Below, piece after piece: positions 53,136 through 60,781 of a stretch of DNA of 64,000 nt. The position numbers and the translations under genes were made by a program. The stretch covers positions 248,001 to 312,000 of the forward strand of contig NZ_BCUT01000007.1 of assembly GCF_001591365.1 (NCBI RefSeq), in the 5' to 3' direction. Below the pieces are notes generated by a model. The model searched no databases. It saw only the letters and a list, made by a program, of their open reading frames with translations, and was not told the origin of the DNA. How positions within the stretch are numbered: position 1 is the first letter of the stretch; every line of letters starts with the position of its first letter. The stretch is from Variovorax paradoxus NBRC 15149 (GTDB lineage: Bacteria > Pseudomonadota > Gammaproteobacteria > Burkholderiales > Burkholderiaceae_C).

Positions 53136-54030
53136 AGCAGCTCTCGCGCGTGATGCGCACGAAGTCCGCGAGCCACGGCTGCCCGGACGTGCCCTGCGTG
53201 CAGGCCATGTACAGCCGCCCCGTGAGGCCCCGGGCGCCCACGCGCCGCGCCGTGACATAGCCGCGGTCCAGGTAGTTCTGCACCGCCCACAACGGCAGCG
53301 TGGCCACGCCGCGCCCGCTGGCCACCAGCTGCAGCATCGCCACCGTGAGTTCGGTCGTGCGCCGGTGCGCGGGCGCCACGCCGGCCGGTGCCAGCACCTG
53401 GCGCACGATGTCCAGCATCTCGTCGGGCACGGGGTAGGTGATGAGCGTCTGGTCGGCAAAGTGGCGCGCCGTGAGATGCGGCTTGGCTGTCAGCGCATGG
53501 TCGTTGGCGAGCAGCGCGACGATCTCGAAGCGGAACAGCGCGTGGTAGTCCACGGTTTCGTCGGGGTCCTGCTCGGAGACGATCGCCACCTCGGCGCGGT
53601 TCTGCATCACCAGCGCGATCGGGTCGGGATGAAAGCCCGAGACGATGTCCAGCTCGATCTCGGGCCAGCGCTGGCGGAAGGCATCCATGGCCGGCATCAG
53701 CCAGTCGAAGCAGGTGTGGCACTCGACCACGATGCGCAGCTGCCCGCTGCGGCCCAGCGCCAGCCGCGCCACGTCGCGCTCGGCTTCCTCCACCAGCGGC
53801 AGCGCGGCATCGGCCAGATGCAACAGGCGCAGCCCCGTGGTGCTGAACTGCGGCGGCACCGACTTGCGCTCGAAGAGCTGCGCGCCATAGCGGTCTTCGA
53901 GCAGCTTGATCTGGTGCGACAGCGCCGACTGCGTGAGGTTCAGCAATTGCGCCGCGCGCACCAGGCTGCCGGTGTCGCGCAGCGCAACGAGCGTGCGCAG
54001 GTGGCGTATCTCGAGGATCGACTGCAACAT
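53104..54030 (-). CDS. metR: MetR, LysR-family activator of methionine synthesis
   Basis: 308 residues: MLQSILEIRHLRTLVALRDT start, HTH AAQLLNLTQSALSHQIKLLE (about 26-45), then ERKSVPPQFSTTGLRLLHLA, and a substrate-binding domain with CHTCFDWLMPAMDAFRQRWP typical of MetR. MetR uses homocysteine as co-activator for metE. It is divergent from metE, and a perfect MetR box overlaps its start codon, pointing to autoregulation. Confidence 0.95.
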   Translation of the reverse strand: MLQSILEIRHLRTLVALRDTGSLVRAAQLLNLTQSALSHQIKLLEDRYGAQLFERKSVPPQFSTTGLRLLHLADAALPLVEEAERDVARLALGRSGQLRIVVECHTCFDWLMPAMDAFRQRWPEIELDIVSGFHPDPIALVMQNRAEVAIVSEQDPDETVDYHALFRFEIVALLANDHALTAKPHLTARHFADQTLITYPVPDEMLDIVRQVLAPAGVAPAHRRTTELTVAMLQLVASGRGVATLPLWAVQNYLDRGYVTARRVGARGLTGRLYMACTQGTSGQPWLADFVRITRESCFKSLPGIELL

Positions 54031-54042
54031 GAATTATTTTCA
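54030..54042. promoter_or_regulatory. MetR box TGAA-N5-TTCA
   Basis: TGAATTATTTTCA matches the MetR consensus TGAANNNNNTTCA exactly. It begins on the first base of the metR start codon and lies 89 bases upstream of the metE ATG, in the 101-base divergent gap. Confidence 0.88.
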
Positions 54043-54131
54043 AGTGAATGGGCAAAATGTTTCGTTTGAATCATAGGCCCCAAAGCCCGACCATTGCCGG
54101 TTCCCAAGATCCAGCGACCGGAATACCTGCA

Positions 54132-56477
54132 ATGACCACCCGTACCCACATCCTCGGCTTTCCGCGCATGGGCGCGCACCGGGAACTCAAGTTCGCCCTC
54201 GAAAAGCACTGGCGCGGCGAGATCGACCACGCTGCGCTGGAAGAAGTTGGCGGCCAGCTGCGCGCGCGCCACTGGCAGGCCCAGCGCGACGCCGGACTCG
54301 ACTACGTGACGGTGGGCGACTTCGCCTGCTACGACCACGTGGCCAACCACATCCAGCTCTTCGGCTGCGAGCCGGCGCGCTTCGGCTTCAAGGGCGACGA
54401 GCCCGAGCTGTCGCGCTATTTCAAGATGGCGCGCGGCGTGGAAGACCAGGCTGGCCATGTGCACGATGCCGGCTGCGACCACGGCAGCGAAGGCACCTTC
54501 GCGCTGGAGATGACCAAGTGGTTCGACACCAACTACCACTACCTCGTGCCCGAGTTCACCGCGGCCACGCAGTTCAAGCTGGCGTCGACGCGGCTCTTCG
54601 ACGAGGTGGCCGAGGCGCAGCAGGCCGGCCATGCGGTCAAGGCCGTGCTGCTTGGGCCGCTGAGCTTCCTGTACCTCGGCAAGGAGAAAGAGGCGGGCTT
54701 CGACCGCCTCTCGCTGCTCGATGCGCTGCTGCCGGTGTACGAGCAGGTGCTGAACCGGCTCAAGCAGCAAGGCGTGGAGTGGGTGCAGATCGACGAACCC
54801 ATCCTCGGGCTCGACCTGCCCGATGCCTGGCGCAACGCCTTCGAGCGCGCCTACTGGCAGCTGGCGCGCAGCGCGTCCAAGCTGCTGCTGGCCACCTACT
54901 TCTCGCCGCTCTCCGACAACCTGCGCCTGGCCTGCCAGCTGCCGGTGGCCGGCCTGCACGTGGACGCCGTGCGCGCGCCGCAGGAGCTGACCGGCGTGGC
55001 CGACTGGCTCGCCACGCACAAGGTGCTGTCGATCGGCATCGTCGACGGCCGCAACATCTGGCGCACCGACCTGGACGCCGCGCTCGCCACGCTGCGCCCG
55101 GTGGTCGACAAGCGGCGCGGCGAGCTCTGGATCGCACCATCGTGCTCGCTGCTGCACGTGCCGTTCAGCCTGGCCGCGGAAAAAAAGCTCGATGCGGAAC
55201 TCAGGTCTTGGCTCGCCTTTGCCGTCGAAAAGCTCGGCGAACTGCGCGTGCTGCGCGCCGTGCTCGATGGCAGCGAAGACTCGGTGGCAGAAGAGCTCGA
55301 AGCCACACGCGCCGCAGTGGCCGCAAGGCGCAGCAGCCCGCGCGTGCATCGCGCGGACGTGGCGCTGCGGCTCGCGCGCAGCGTGGCCGGCGACGACCAG
55401 CGCGCATCCTCCTTCGGCCAGCGGCAGCGGGTGCAGCGCGCGCGCTTCGCATTGCCTGCGCTGCCCACCACCACCATCGGCTCGTTTCCGCAGACCCCGG
55501 AGATCCGCGCCGCGCGCGCCGCCTTCAAGCGCGGCGAGCTCGATGCCGCGGGCTACCGCGAGAAGATGCGAGCCGAGATCGCGCTGGCCGTGCGCAAGCA
55601 GGAAGAACTGGGCATCGACGTGCTGGTGCATGGCGAGGCCGAGCGCAACGACATGGTCGAGTACTTCGGCGAGCAGCTCGACGGCTTTGCCTTCACCGCC
55701 AACGGCTGGGTGCAGTCGTACGGCTCGCGCTGCGTGAAGCCGCCGGTGATCTTCGGCGACGTGGCGCGCCCCGCGCCGATGACGGTCGAGTGGACCGCCT
55801 ATGCGCAGAGCCTCACCCAACTGCCGATGAAGGGCATGCTGACGGGCCCCGTCACCATCCTGCAATGGTCCTTCGTGCGCGACGATCAGCCGCGCAGCGT
55901 CACCTGCGAGCAGATCGCCTGGGCGATCCGCGACGAGGTGGTGGACCTCGAGGCGGCCGGCATCGGCATCATCCAGATCGACGAGCCCGCCATCCGCGAA
56001 GGCCTGCCGCTGCGCCGCGCCGGCTGGCCGGCCTACCTGAAGTCGGCCACGCGCGCCTTCCGCATCAGCGCCTCGGGCGTGTGCGACCAGACGCAGGTCC
56101 ACACCCACATGTGCTATTCGGAGTTCAACGACATCCTGCCCGAGATCGCGGCCATGGACGCCGACGTGATCACCATCGAGACCAGCCGCTCCGACATGGA
56201 GCTGCTGCGAGGCTTCGGTGGCGAGAACAGCGCGGGCGGCTTCCGCTACCCGAACGAGATCGGCCCCGGCGTGTACGACATCCATTCGCCGCGCGTGCCC
56301 TCGGTGGGCGAGATCGTGCGCCTGATGCGCAAGGCCGCCGGCGTGGTGCCGCCCGGGAACCTGTGGATCAACCCCGACTGCGGCCTGAAGACCCGCGGCT
56401 GGCCGGAGACCGAGGCCGCGCTGTCGAACATGGTGGCGGCGGCGAAGCTGCTGCGCGCTGAGTTGGCGGCGGCCTGA
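54132..56477 (+). CDS. metE: Cobalamin-independent methionine synthase
   Basis: 781 residues, normal length. N-terminal half starts TTRTHILGFPRMGAHRELKF; the catalytic C-terminal half begins near ALPTTTIGSFPQTPEIRAAR. Zinc ligands are visible in HTHMCYSEFND (His and Cys) and NPDCGLKTRGW (Cys), with VLVHGEAERNDMVEYF and IQIDEPAIREGL around the active site. It transfers a methyl group from methyltetrahydrofolate to homocysteine without B12. The ATG at 54132 lacks a strong Shine-Dalgarno sequence. Controlled by divergent metR through the MetR box. Confidence 0.97.
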   Translation: MTTRTHILGFPRMGAHRELKFALEKHWRGEIDHAALEEVGGQLRARHWQAQRDAGLDYVTVGDFACYDHVANHIQLFGCEPARFGFKGDEPELSRYFKMARGVEDQAGHVHDAGCDHGSEGTFALEMTKWFDTNYHYLVPEFTAATQFKLASTRLFDEVAEAQQAGHAVKAVLLGPLSFLYLGKEKEAGFDRLSLLDALLPVYEQVLNRLKQQGVEWVQIDEPILGLDLPDAWRNAFERAYWQLARSASKLLLATYFSPLSDNLRLACQLPVAGLHVDAVRAPQELTGVADWLATHKVLSIGIVDGRNIWRTDLDAALATLRPVVDKRRGELWIAPSCSLLHVPFSLAAEKKLDAELRSWLAFAVEKLGELRVLRAVLDGSEDSVAEELEATRAAVAARRSSPRVHRADVALRLARSVAGDDQRASSFGQRQRVQRARFALPALPTTTIGSFPQTPEIRAARAAFKRGELDAAGYREKMRAEIALAVRKQEELGIDVLVHGEAERNDMVEYFGEQLDGFAFTANGWVQSYGSRCVKPPVIFGDVARPAPMTVEWTAYAQSLTQLPMKGMLTGPVTILQWSFVRDDQPRSVTCEQIAWAIRDEVVDLEAAGIGIIQIDEPAIREGLPLRRAGWPAYLKSATRAFRISASGVCDQTQVHTHMCYSEFNDILPEIAAMDADVITIETSRSDMELLRGFGGENSAGGFRYPNEIGPGVYDIHSPRVPSVGEIVRLMRKAAGVVPPGNLWINPDCGLKTRGWPETEAALSNMVAAAKLLRAELAAA

Positions 56478-56494
56478 GGCAGAGACGGGCAATC

Positions 56495-57385
56495 ATGGCG
56501 GGCGCCAATAATGGCGCCATGCTTGCCTCTTCAGTCGCTTCGCGGCGCTTCTTTCGCGCGCCTTTTCTTCTGCTGCTGTCGCTGTTGTTCGCCTCAGCCA
56601 TTGCCTCTGCGCAAGACCGTGCCCAGGCCCTGCTGCAATTCGAGGGCGTGCAGGCCCGCTACCAGGCGGCCTATGCGCCGGGGGCGGTGTCGCGCGATGC
56701 GCGCCAGCTGCTCGAGCCTCCTGACCAGGCCATTGCCGGCAAGGCGCTCCAGGCGCTGGACGCGGCCGCCGCGCGGTCCTTCGACGTGGCCGCATCCGTG
56801 GCCGCCATCCAGCAGGAAGTGGCGGCTGCGGGCAAGGGCGGTGCGGCGCCGGGTGCGCAGGTGCAGGCCGCGGTGGCCCGGTTCTCGAAGCTGCGTGCCG
56901 ACTACGCCGCCATGGACGACGCGGGCAAGCAGGAATTCTTCAACCGTGAACGCGCCAGCCCGGCCGATCCCGCGCGCACCGAACTGCTCGAGCGCATGGC
57001 CGTGGCCGACCTGCGCGAAGTCGACTTTTCGAGCCAGCTGCTGCTGAGCTCGGTCGCCAAGCAGCTGGCGCGCGGCAACGCCGGGCAGTTCACCTCGCTG
57101 CCGGACCGCACGCTCGACATGGCCGTCGACACGCTGTGGTCGCGCGGCATCACCTCGCCGCGGCCGCGCAACCTGCTGACGGTGGCGCGCGAGTTCGAGA
57201 GGCAGGTCACGCAGGCGCTGCTCGCGGCGCTCCCCGATGCGGACGTGGCCGCCTTGCTTGCCTGGCGCAACGATGCGCAGGCCGCGGCCGAACGCGAAGC
57301 GCTGGTGGGCAGCTACCGCGCCGAGGTCAAGGGAAGCGGCGCCGTGGCGATCCGGACGCTGGTGCGCGGCTGGCCGCGTTCCTGA
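56495..57385 (+). CDS. Secreted hypothetical protein
   Basis: 296 residues from the ATG at 56495, or 288 from an ATG at 56519 (MLASSVASRRFFRAPFLLLL), which gives a more typical signal peptide ending near ASA-QD. The mature part is helical with LLQFEGVQARYQAAYAPGAV, FFNRERASPADPARTELLER and ITSPRPRNLLTVAREFERQV. No known catalytic motif is seen. It is 18 bases downstream of metE but its function is unlikely to be related. Family not recognised. Confidence 0.75.
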   Translation: MAGANNGAMLASSVASRRFFRAPFLLLLSLLFASAIASAQDRAQALLQFEGVQARYQAAYAPGAVSRDARQLLEPPDQAIAGKALQALDAAAARSFDVAASVAAIQQEVAAAGKGGAAPGAQVQAAVARFSKLRADYAAMDDAGKQEFFNRERASPADPARTELLERMAVADLREVDFSSQLLLSSVAKQLARGNAGQFTSLPDRTLDMAVDTLWSRGITSPRPRNLLTVAREFERQVTQALLAALPDADVAALLAWRNDAQAAAEREALVGSYRAEVKGSGAVAIRTLVRGWPRS

Positions 57386-57638
57386 GCCCGCAGTGGCTGG
57401 CATGCAACATGCGTGGGCCATCTTGCGCGATACTCGCCGCCCGGCGGAGCCAGAGAAAAAAGCACACCGATTGGGACGAATTTCTTAAGCGAAGTGTGCA
57501 CTTTGGCGTTCACGCCAAAAAGTTCCCCGTCATTGTTTCAGTTTCATGAACACTGCGATTCAGTTTGACTAGGGTTTTCCCTTGTCATCCTGATGCAAAC
57601 TTCAGGGCATCCAAAGCCCAATCAAGAAGGAAATTGAA
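57386..57638. other. Gene-free stretch with a hairpin and a likely promoter
   Basis: 253 bases. A perfect stem TTTGGCG/CGCCAAA (57502-57519, four-base loop) is present. A TTGACT -35-like element at 57565-57570 lies within TTGACTAGGGTTTTCCC, which includes the small dyad AGGG-TTTT-CCCT; no strong -10 follows at the ideal spacing. This is lower in GC than its surroundings and probably holds the promoter of the gene at 57639. Confidence 0.6.
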
Positions 57639-57980
57639 ATGAAGACCTCGAACATCCTCGCCGCCGCCGCTCTGTCCCTGCTCGCCGCTGCCGGCGCCCA
57701 TGCAGAAACCTACGAAGGCGTGCAGCCCCTGAGCTCCGGCTACAGCCGCGCCGACGTGGCTCCCCAAGCCGCCGCCGCTGCCCGCGAAGGCAATGTCTAC
57801 AGCGACGCCGCTTCGGCCACCGTGGCTCCCGTGCTGGCTGCTTCGACCGACCGCGCCGCAGTCCGCAGCGAAGCTGTTGCCGCCGCCCACGCGCCCGGCC
57901 AGAACCTGCGCCGCGAAGCTTTCGCCGGCAGCGTGGTTCCCTCGCAAGCACGCAGCTTCACGCGCCAAGCCGGCCTGTAA
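57639..57980 (+). CDS. Small Ala-rich periplasmic protein, DUF4148-like
   Basis: 113 residues. Signal peptide MKTSNILAAAALSLLAAAGA with cleavage near AHA-ET. The mature protein contains repeated short units of the form R-A-x-V-x-x-x-A-x-x-A (SRADVAPQAAAAAREG, DRAAVRSEAVAAAHAPG), like the DUF4148 proteins common in Burkholderiales. AAGAAGGAAA precedes the ATG. Function unknown. Ends before a two-way terminator. Confidence 0.75.
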   Translation: MKTSNILAAAALSLLAAAGAHAETYEGVQPLSSGYSRADVAPQAAAAAREGNVYSDAASATVAPVLAASTDRAAVRSEAVAAAHAPGQNLRREAFAGSVVPSQARSFTRQAGL

Positions 57981-58042
57981 GAAGGCGGGCACAAGAGAAG
58001 GGACGGCGGCATCGGCCGCGCGCTTTTCTCTGCAAGACAAAA

Positions 58043-58076
58043 GCCGGACGGCGCCCCAGGTGCCGTCCGGCTTTTT
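58043..58076. terminator. Two-way intrinsic terminator between the DUF4148-like gene and tag
   Basis: GCCGGACGGC (58043-58052) and GCCGTCCGGC (58062-58071) form a perfect 10-base stem, followed on the plus strand by TTTTT and preceded by AAAA, giving a T-run on the minus strand too. It separates two convergent genes. Confidence 0.93.
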
Positions 58077-58082
58077 GCGTTT

Positions 58083-58658
58083 TCAGCGCTGCCGCGGCGC
58101 GGCGTGGTGGCAGAAGCAGTCGGGTGCGTGGTCGTCGACGATGCCGGTGGCCTGCATCCATGCATAGACGATCACCGGCCCCACGAACTTGAAGCCGCGC
58201 TTCTTCAGGGCCGCCGACATCTGTTCCGAAAGCGGCGTCTTCGTCGGCACCGCGCCGGTCCTGTTGACGATGGGCTTGCCGCCGGCCATGCCCCAGACGA
58301 ATTCCGAAAAATCCTCGCCCGCGGCCTGCATCGCCAGGTAGGCGCGGGCGTTGCCGATGGTGGCCTCGATCTTGGCGCGCGAGCGCACGATGCCTGCGTC
58401 CAGCATCAGCCGGTCGACGTCGGCCGCAGTGAACCGTGCCACTTTTTCGGGCACGAAGCCCTCGAATGAAGCACGGAAGGCATCGCGCTTGCGCAGGATC
58501 GTGAGCCACGACAGGCCCGCCTGGAAGCCGTCGAGCATGAGCTTTTCCCACAGCGCGCGGCTGTCGCGCTCGGGCACGCCCCATTCGGCGTCGTGGTAGG
58601 AGGCCAGCAGCGGATCGCTCTGGGCCCAGGTGCAGCGGGGCTTGGTTTCGGAGGGCAT
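58083..58658 (-). CDS. tag: DNA-3-methyladenine glycosylase I
   Basis: 191 residues. CTWAQSDPLLASYHDAEWGV includes C9 and H22, and the end DDHAPDCFCHH holds the other His/Cys pair expected for the structural zinc. The core LMLDGFQAGLSWLTILRKRD matches the family. The catalytic glutamate of Escherichia coli Tag (LEGQQAGLSW) aligns with D43 here, a variant I believe other Tag proteins share. Tag removes 3-methyladenine from alkylated DNA. Start ATG at 58658; divergent from the NUDIX gene. Confidence 0.95.
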   Translation of the reverse strand: MPSETKPRCTWAQSDPLLASYHDAEWGVPERDSRALWEKLMLDGFQAGLSWLTILRKRDAFRASFEGFVPEKVARFTAADVDRLMLDAGIVRSRAKIEATIGNARAYLAMQAAGEDFSEFVWGMAGGKPIVNRTGAVPTKTPLSEQMSAALKKRGFKFVGPVIVYAWMQATGIVDDHAPDCFCHHAAPRQR

Positions 58659-58727
58659 CGGGTGGTGGGTTGGGTTCGTCTTCTACGGGGAGTGGTTCGG
58701 ACTTTAACCACCGATACTCGAGCCCTC

Positions 58728-59204
58728 ATGATCTCAGTCCATCTCCACGGCCAGCGCTTCCAGGTGCGGGCCGCCGCGGTCATTCTTCATGCGGGCCATG
58801 CGCTGCTTCACCGGGCACCAGGGGACGATTACTGGGCCTTGCCAGGCGGCAGGGTCGAAGTCGGCGAAGAGGCCTCGGCCACCATCGTGCGCGAGATGAG
58901 GGAGGAGCTTGGCGAAGAAGTCGAATGCGGCCGGCTGCTTCATGTGGCCGAGAATTTCTTTGACCTGGCGGGCCGGCGCAACCACGAGATCGGTTTCTAT
59001 TTTCTTGTCTCGCTGCCCGAGGATTCGCCCCATCTCGACAAGGCGCGAAGCTACCGGGGCATCGAGAGCCACCTGGAGCTGGAATTCCGCTGGTTTCCGA
59101 TCGCGCAGCTGGCGGCCGTCAATCTGCGGCCCACCTTTCTTCCGGCTTCGCTCGCGGCCGACCCGCTGGTCTTCTCGCACGCGGTCCAGCGTGAATACCC
59201 ATGA
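58728..59204 (+). CDS. NUDIX hydrolase
   Basis: 158 residues from the ATG at 58728 (MISVHLHGQRFQVRAAAVIL). The NUDIX box GGRVEVGEEASATIVREMRE followed by ELGEEVE fits G-x5-E-x7-R-E-U-x-E-E-x-G. The rest (HEIGFYFLVSLPEDSPHLDK, LELEFRWFPIAQLAAVNLRP) resembles ADP-ribose or nucleotide-type NUDIX enzymes. Substrate unclear. Its stop overlaps the next ATG by 4 bases, starting a three-gene coupled set. Confidence 0.93.
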   Translation: MISVHLHGQRFQVRAAAVILHAGHALLHRAPGDDYWALPGGRVEVGEEASATIVREMREELGEEVECGRLLHVAENFFDLAGRRNHEIGFYFLVSLPEDSPHLDKARSYRGIESHLELEFRWFPIAQLAAVNLRPTFLPASLAADPLVFSHAVQREYP

Positions 59205-59428
59205 GTGGCGAGCGCCACCTGTTCAATGTGTTCGGCCAGGTCATGGCCATTGAAAGAGCCGACGACCGCTGGCACGGCTACTTGATGGGGCCCGATGGCA
59301 AGCGCCGCAGGATCCAGCTGGCAATTCCATCCGACGTTTCTCGCGCCGAGCTGTCGCAGTATCTCTACGACATCTATCACGAGCAGGCGACGCCGACCAA
59401 CGGCGATGTCTTCGAGATCTTCCAATGA
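59201..59428 (+). CDS. Conserved small protein, 75 residues (DUF7661-like)
   Basis: ATG overlaps the NUDIX stop and its stop overlaps the next ATG (ATGA both times). Sequence runs from MSGERHLFNVFGQVMAIERA to QYLYDIYHEQATPTNGDVFE, a compact alpha/beta pattern with no signal or membrane segment. I recall similar short proteins as a family of unknown function; the name is tentative. Confidence 0.75.
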   Translation: MSGERHLFNVFGQVMAIERADDRWHGYLMGPDGKRRRIQLAIPSDVSRAELSQYLYDIYHEQATPTNGDVFEIFQ

Positions 59429-59958
59429 CAAGCAACCATCGATTGCACAAGTCCCGCCGCGAGACGCTGCCCTTGGCCGCGCGCGTGGCCGGCCTCTATC
59501 GCGGCGCCTTCCTGGCCGACGCCTTTGCCATCGACCTGCCGCCGGGCGCCACCCGCGATGTGATGGCGCTTGCGCGCTTTGCGTTCGAGCGTCCCGCGCC
59601 TTGGGTCAGCGCACTGTTGGCGCTGCGCGACCGCTTGGTCGGCGGCTTCGGCATCAAGACGGCCAGTGCGCTGCGCGCCGGCACGCCGGACGGTGCGCCG
59701 CGCATCGGCATCTTTCGCATCTACGAAACGCATGCCAACGAGGTGGTGCTGGGCGAGGACGACCGGCACCTGGATTTCCGCGTTTCGGTGATGCGCTCCG
59801 TGGCGGGAGATTCGCTCACGGCCGTCACGGTGGTGCACTGCCACAACCTCTTCGGCCGCAACTACATCCGGCTGATCGCGCCGTTCCACCGGCGGGTGGT
59901 GCGTTCTGCGCTCGAACGCGCGGCGCGCTCGGGCTGGCCCGCGGAAGCGGCGGGCTGA
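59425..59958 (+). CDS. DUF2867 domain protein
   Basis: 177 residues, start overlapping the previous stop. ARVAGLYRGAFLADAFAIDL, LLALRDRLVGGFGIKTASAL, FRIYETHANEVVLGEDDRHL and VVHCHNLFGRNYIRLIAPFH are the usual DUF2867 stretches. No enzymatic role is established for the family; some members are fused to NAD(P)-binding proteins. Coupled translation with the NUDIX gene suggests a joint function. Confidence 0.88.
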   Translation: MTSNHRLHKSRRETLPLAARVAGLYRGAFLADAFAIDLPPGATRDVMALARFAFERPAPWVSALLALRDRLVGGFGIKTASALRAGTPDGAPRIGIFRIYETHANEVVLGEDDRHLDFRVSVMRSVAGDSLTAVTVVHCHNLFGRNYIRLIAPFHRRVVRSALERAARSGWPAEAAG

Positions 59959-60085
59959 ACTCGGCGGAACGCCTGGTTACCGATTGGAACGTTTGCTTGA
60001 ACTTTCCCTTCCGGCAGCGGCTCTGGAGGGGGAAGGCCGAGGGGAGCCGCCGGTGTAGACTGCCAGGTTTTTCGTTCTGGCGGGT

Positions 60086-60781
60086 ATGGCGCAAGTTTCA
60101 CAGCGCACAGTTTTCAACGGCTCGGCGCTTGTTCGCTTGCTCTCTCGGCTGACCGATGCCGACGTTCGCGAACCCCGGCAGGCCACCGCGGATCGATTGA
60201 GCCAATGGTTCGGCTGGACCGACGCCATTTCGCTGTCGGCCGCGCTGGACGGCGCCGTGGCGGCCGCAGCGCCTTCGCGCGCGCGGGCTTCCGCGAGCGC
60301 CGAGGAGCGCGAATGCGTCCGTGCGCGAGCCGCATTGGCCAAGGCCGTGGCCGAGGACGGCGCTGTCGCGGCAGCCGTCGACTTCACGCCGTTTCGCCGC
60401 CGCCATCTCGCGCTGCAACAGGCCATGGAAGCGGGCATCGGCCCGTTGCGCGGCCGCTTGCGGGCGCTGCTGGCGGCCAGGTCGCCGGCCATGGCCCGGC
60501 TTGCGGCCGTGGACGTGGTGATGGAGCAGGTGCTGGCGGCGCGCGAGCACAGCCTGCTCGCGGCCGTGCCCGCGCTGCTCGAAAAGCATTTCACGCGCTT
60601 GCGCCAGGCCAGCCCGGAGACGATGGGCGAACCCGAGGGCGAGGCAGAGGCCGGCGAGTGGCTGCATGTGTTCCGCAAGGACATGAAGAACGTGCTGCTC
60701 GCCGAACTCGATTTCCGATTCCAACCGATCGAAGGGCTGCTCGAAGCCCTTCGCATGAGGCCACCAGAGTGCCATGAATAG
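60086..60781 (+). CDS. DUF3348 protein, first gene of the motor-like operon
   Basis: 231 residues. RTVFNGSALVRLLSRLTDAD at the start and FRKDMKNVLLAELDFRFQPI near the end are typical of the family; the middle is Ala/Arg-rich helix (ERECVRARAALAKAVAEDGA). No signal peptide or membrane helix, so cytoplasmic. Overlaps the DUF802 gene by 8 bases. It could bind the cytoplasmic tail of that protein (inference). Confidence 0.9.
   Translation: MAQVSQRTVFNGSALVRLLSRLTDADVREPRQATADRLSQWFGWTDAISLSAALDGAVAAAAPSRARASASAEERECVRARAALAKAVAEDGAVAAAVDFTPFRRRHLALQQAMEAGIGPLRGRLRALLAARSPAMARLAAVDVVMEQVLAAREHSLLAAVPALLEKHFTRLRQASPETMGEPEGEAEAGEWLHVFRKDMKNVLLAELDFRFQPIEGLLEALRMRPPECHE

Noticed and set aside
57546..57572. 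Eight-codon leader ORF before the DUF4148-like gene
   Set aside because: No ribosome binding site and no regulatory codon run; too short to support.
59959..60085. A further copy of the dispersed repeats before DUF3348
   Set aside because: The gap has GC-rich partial dyads (GGCAGCGGCTC and GAGCCGCC) but no extended match to the elements at 13658 or 22935.
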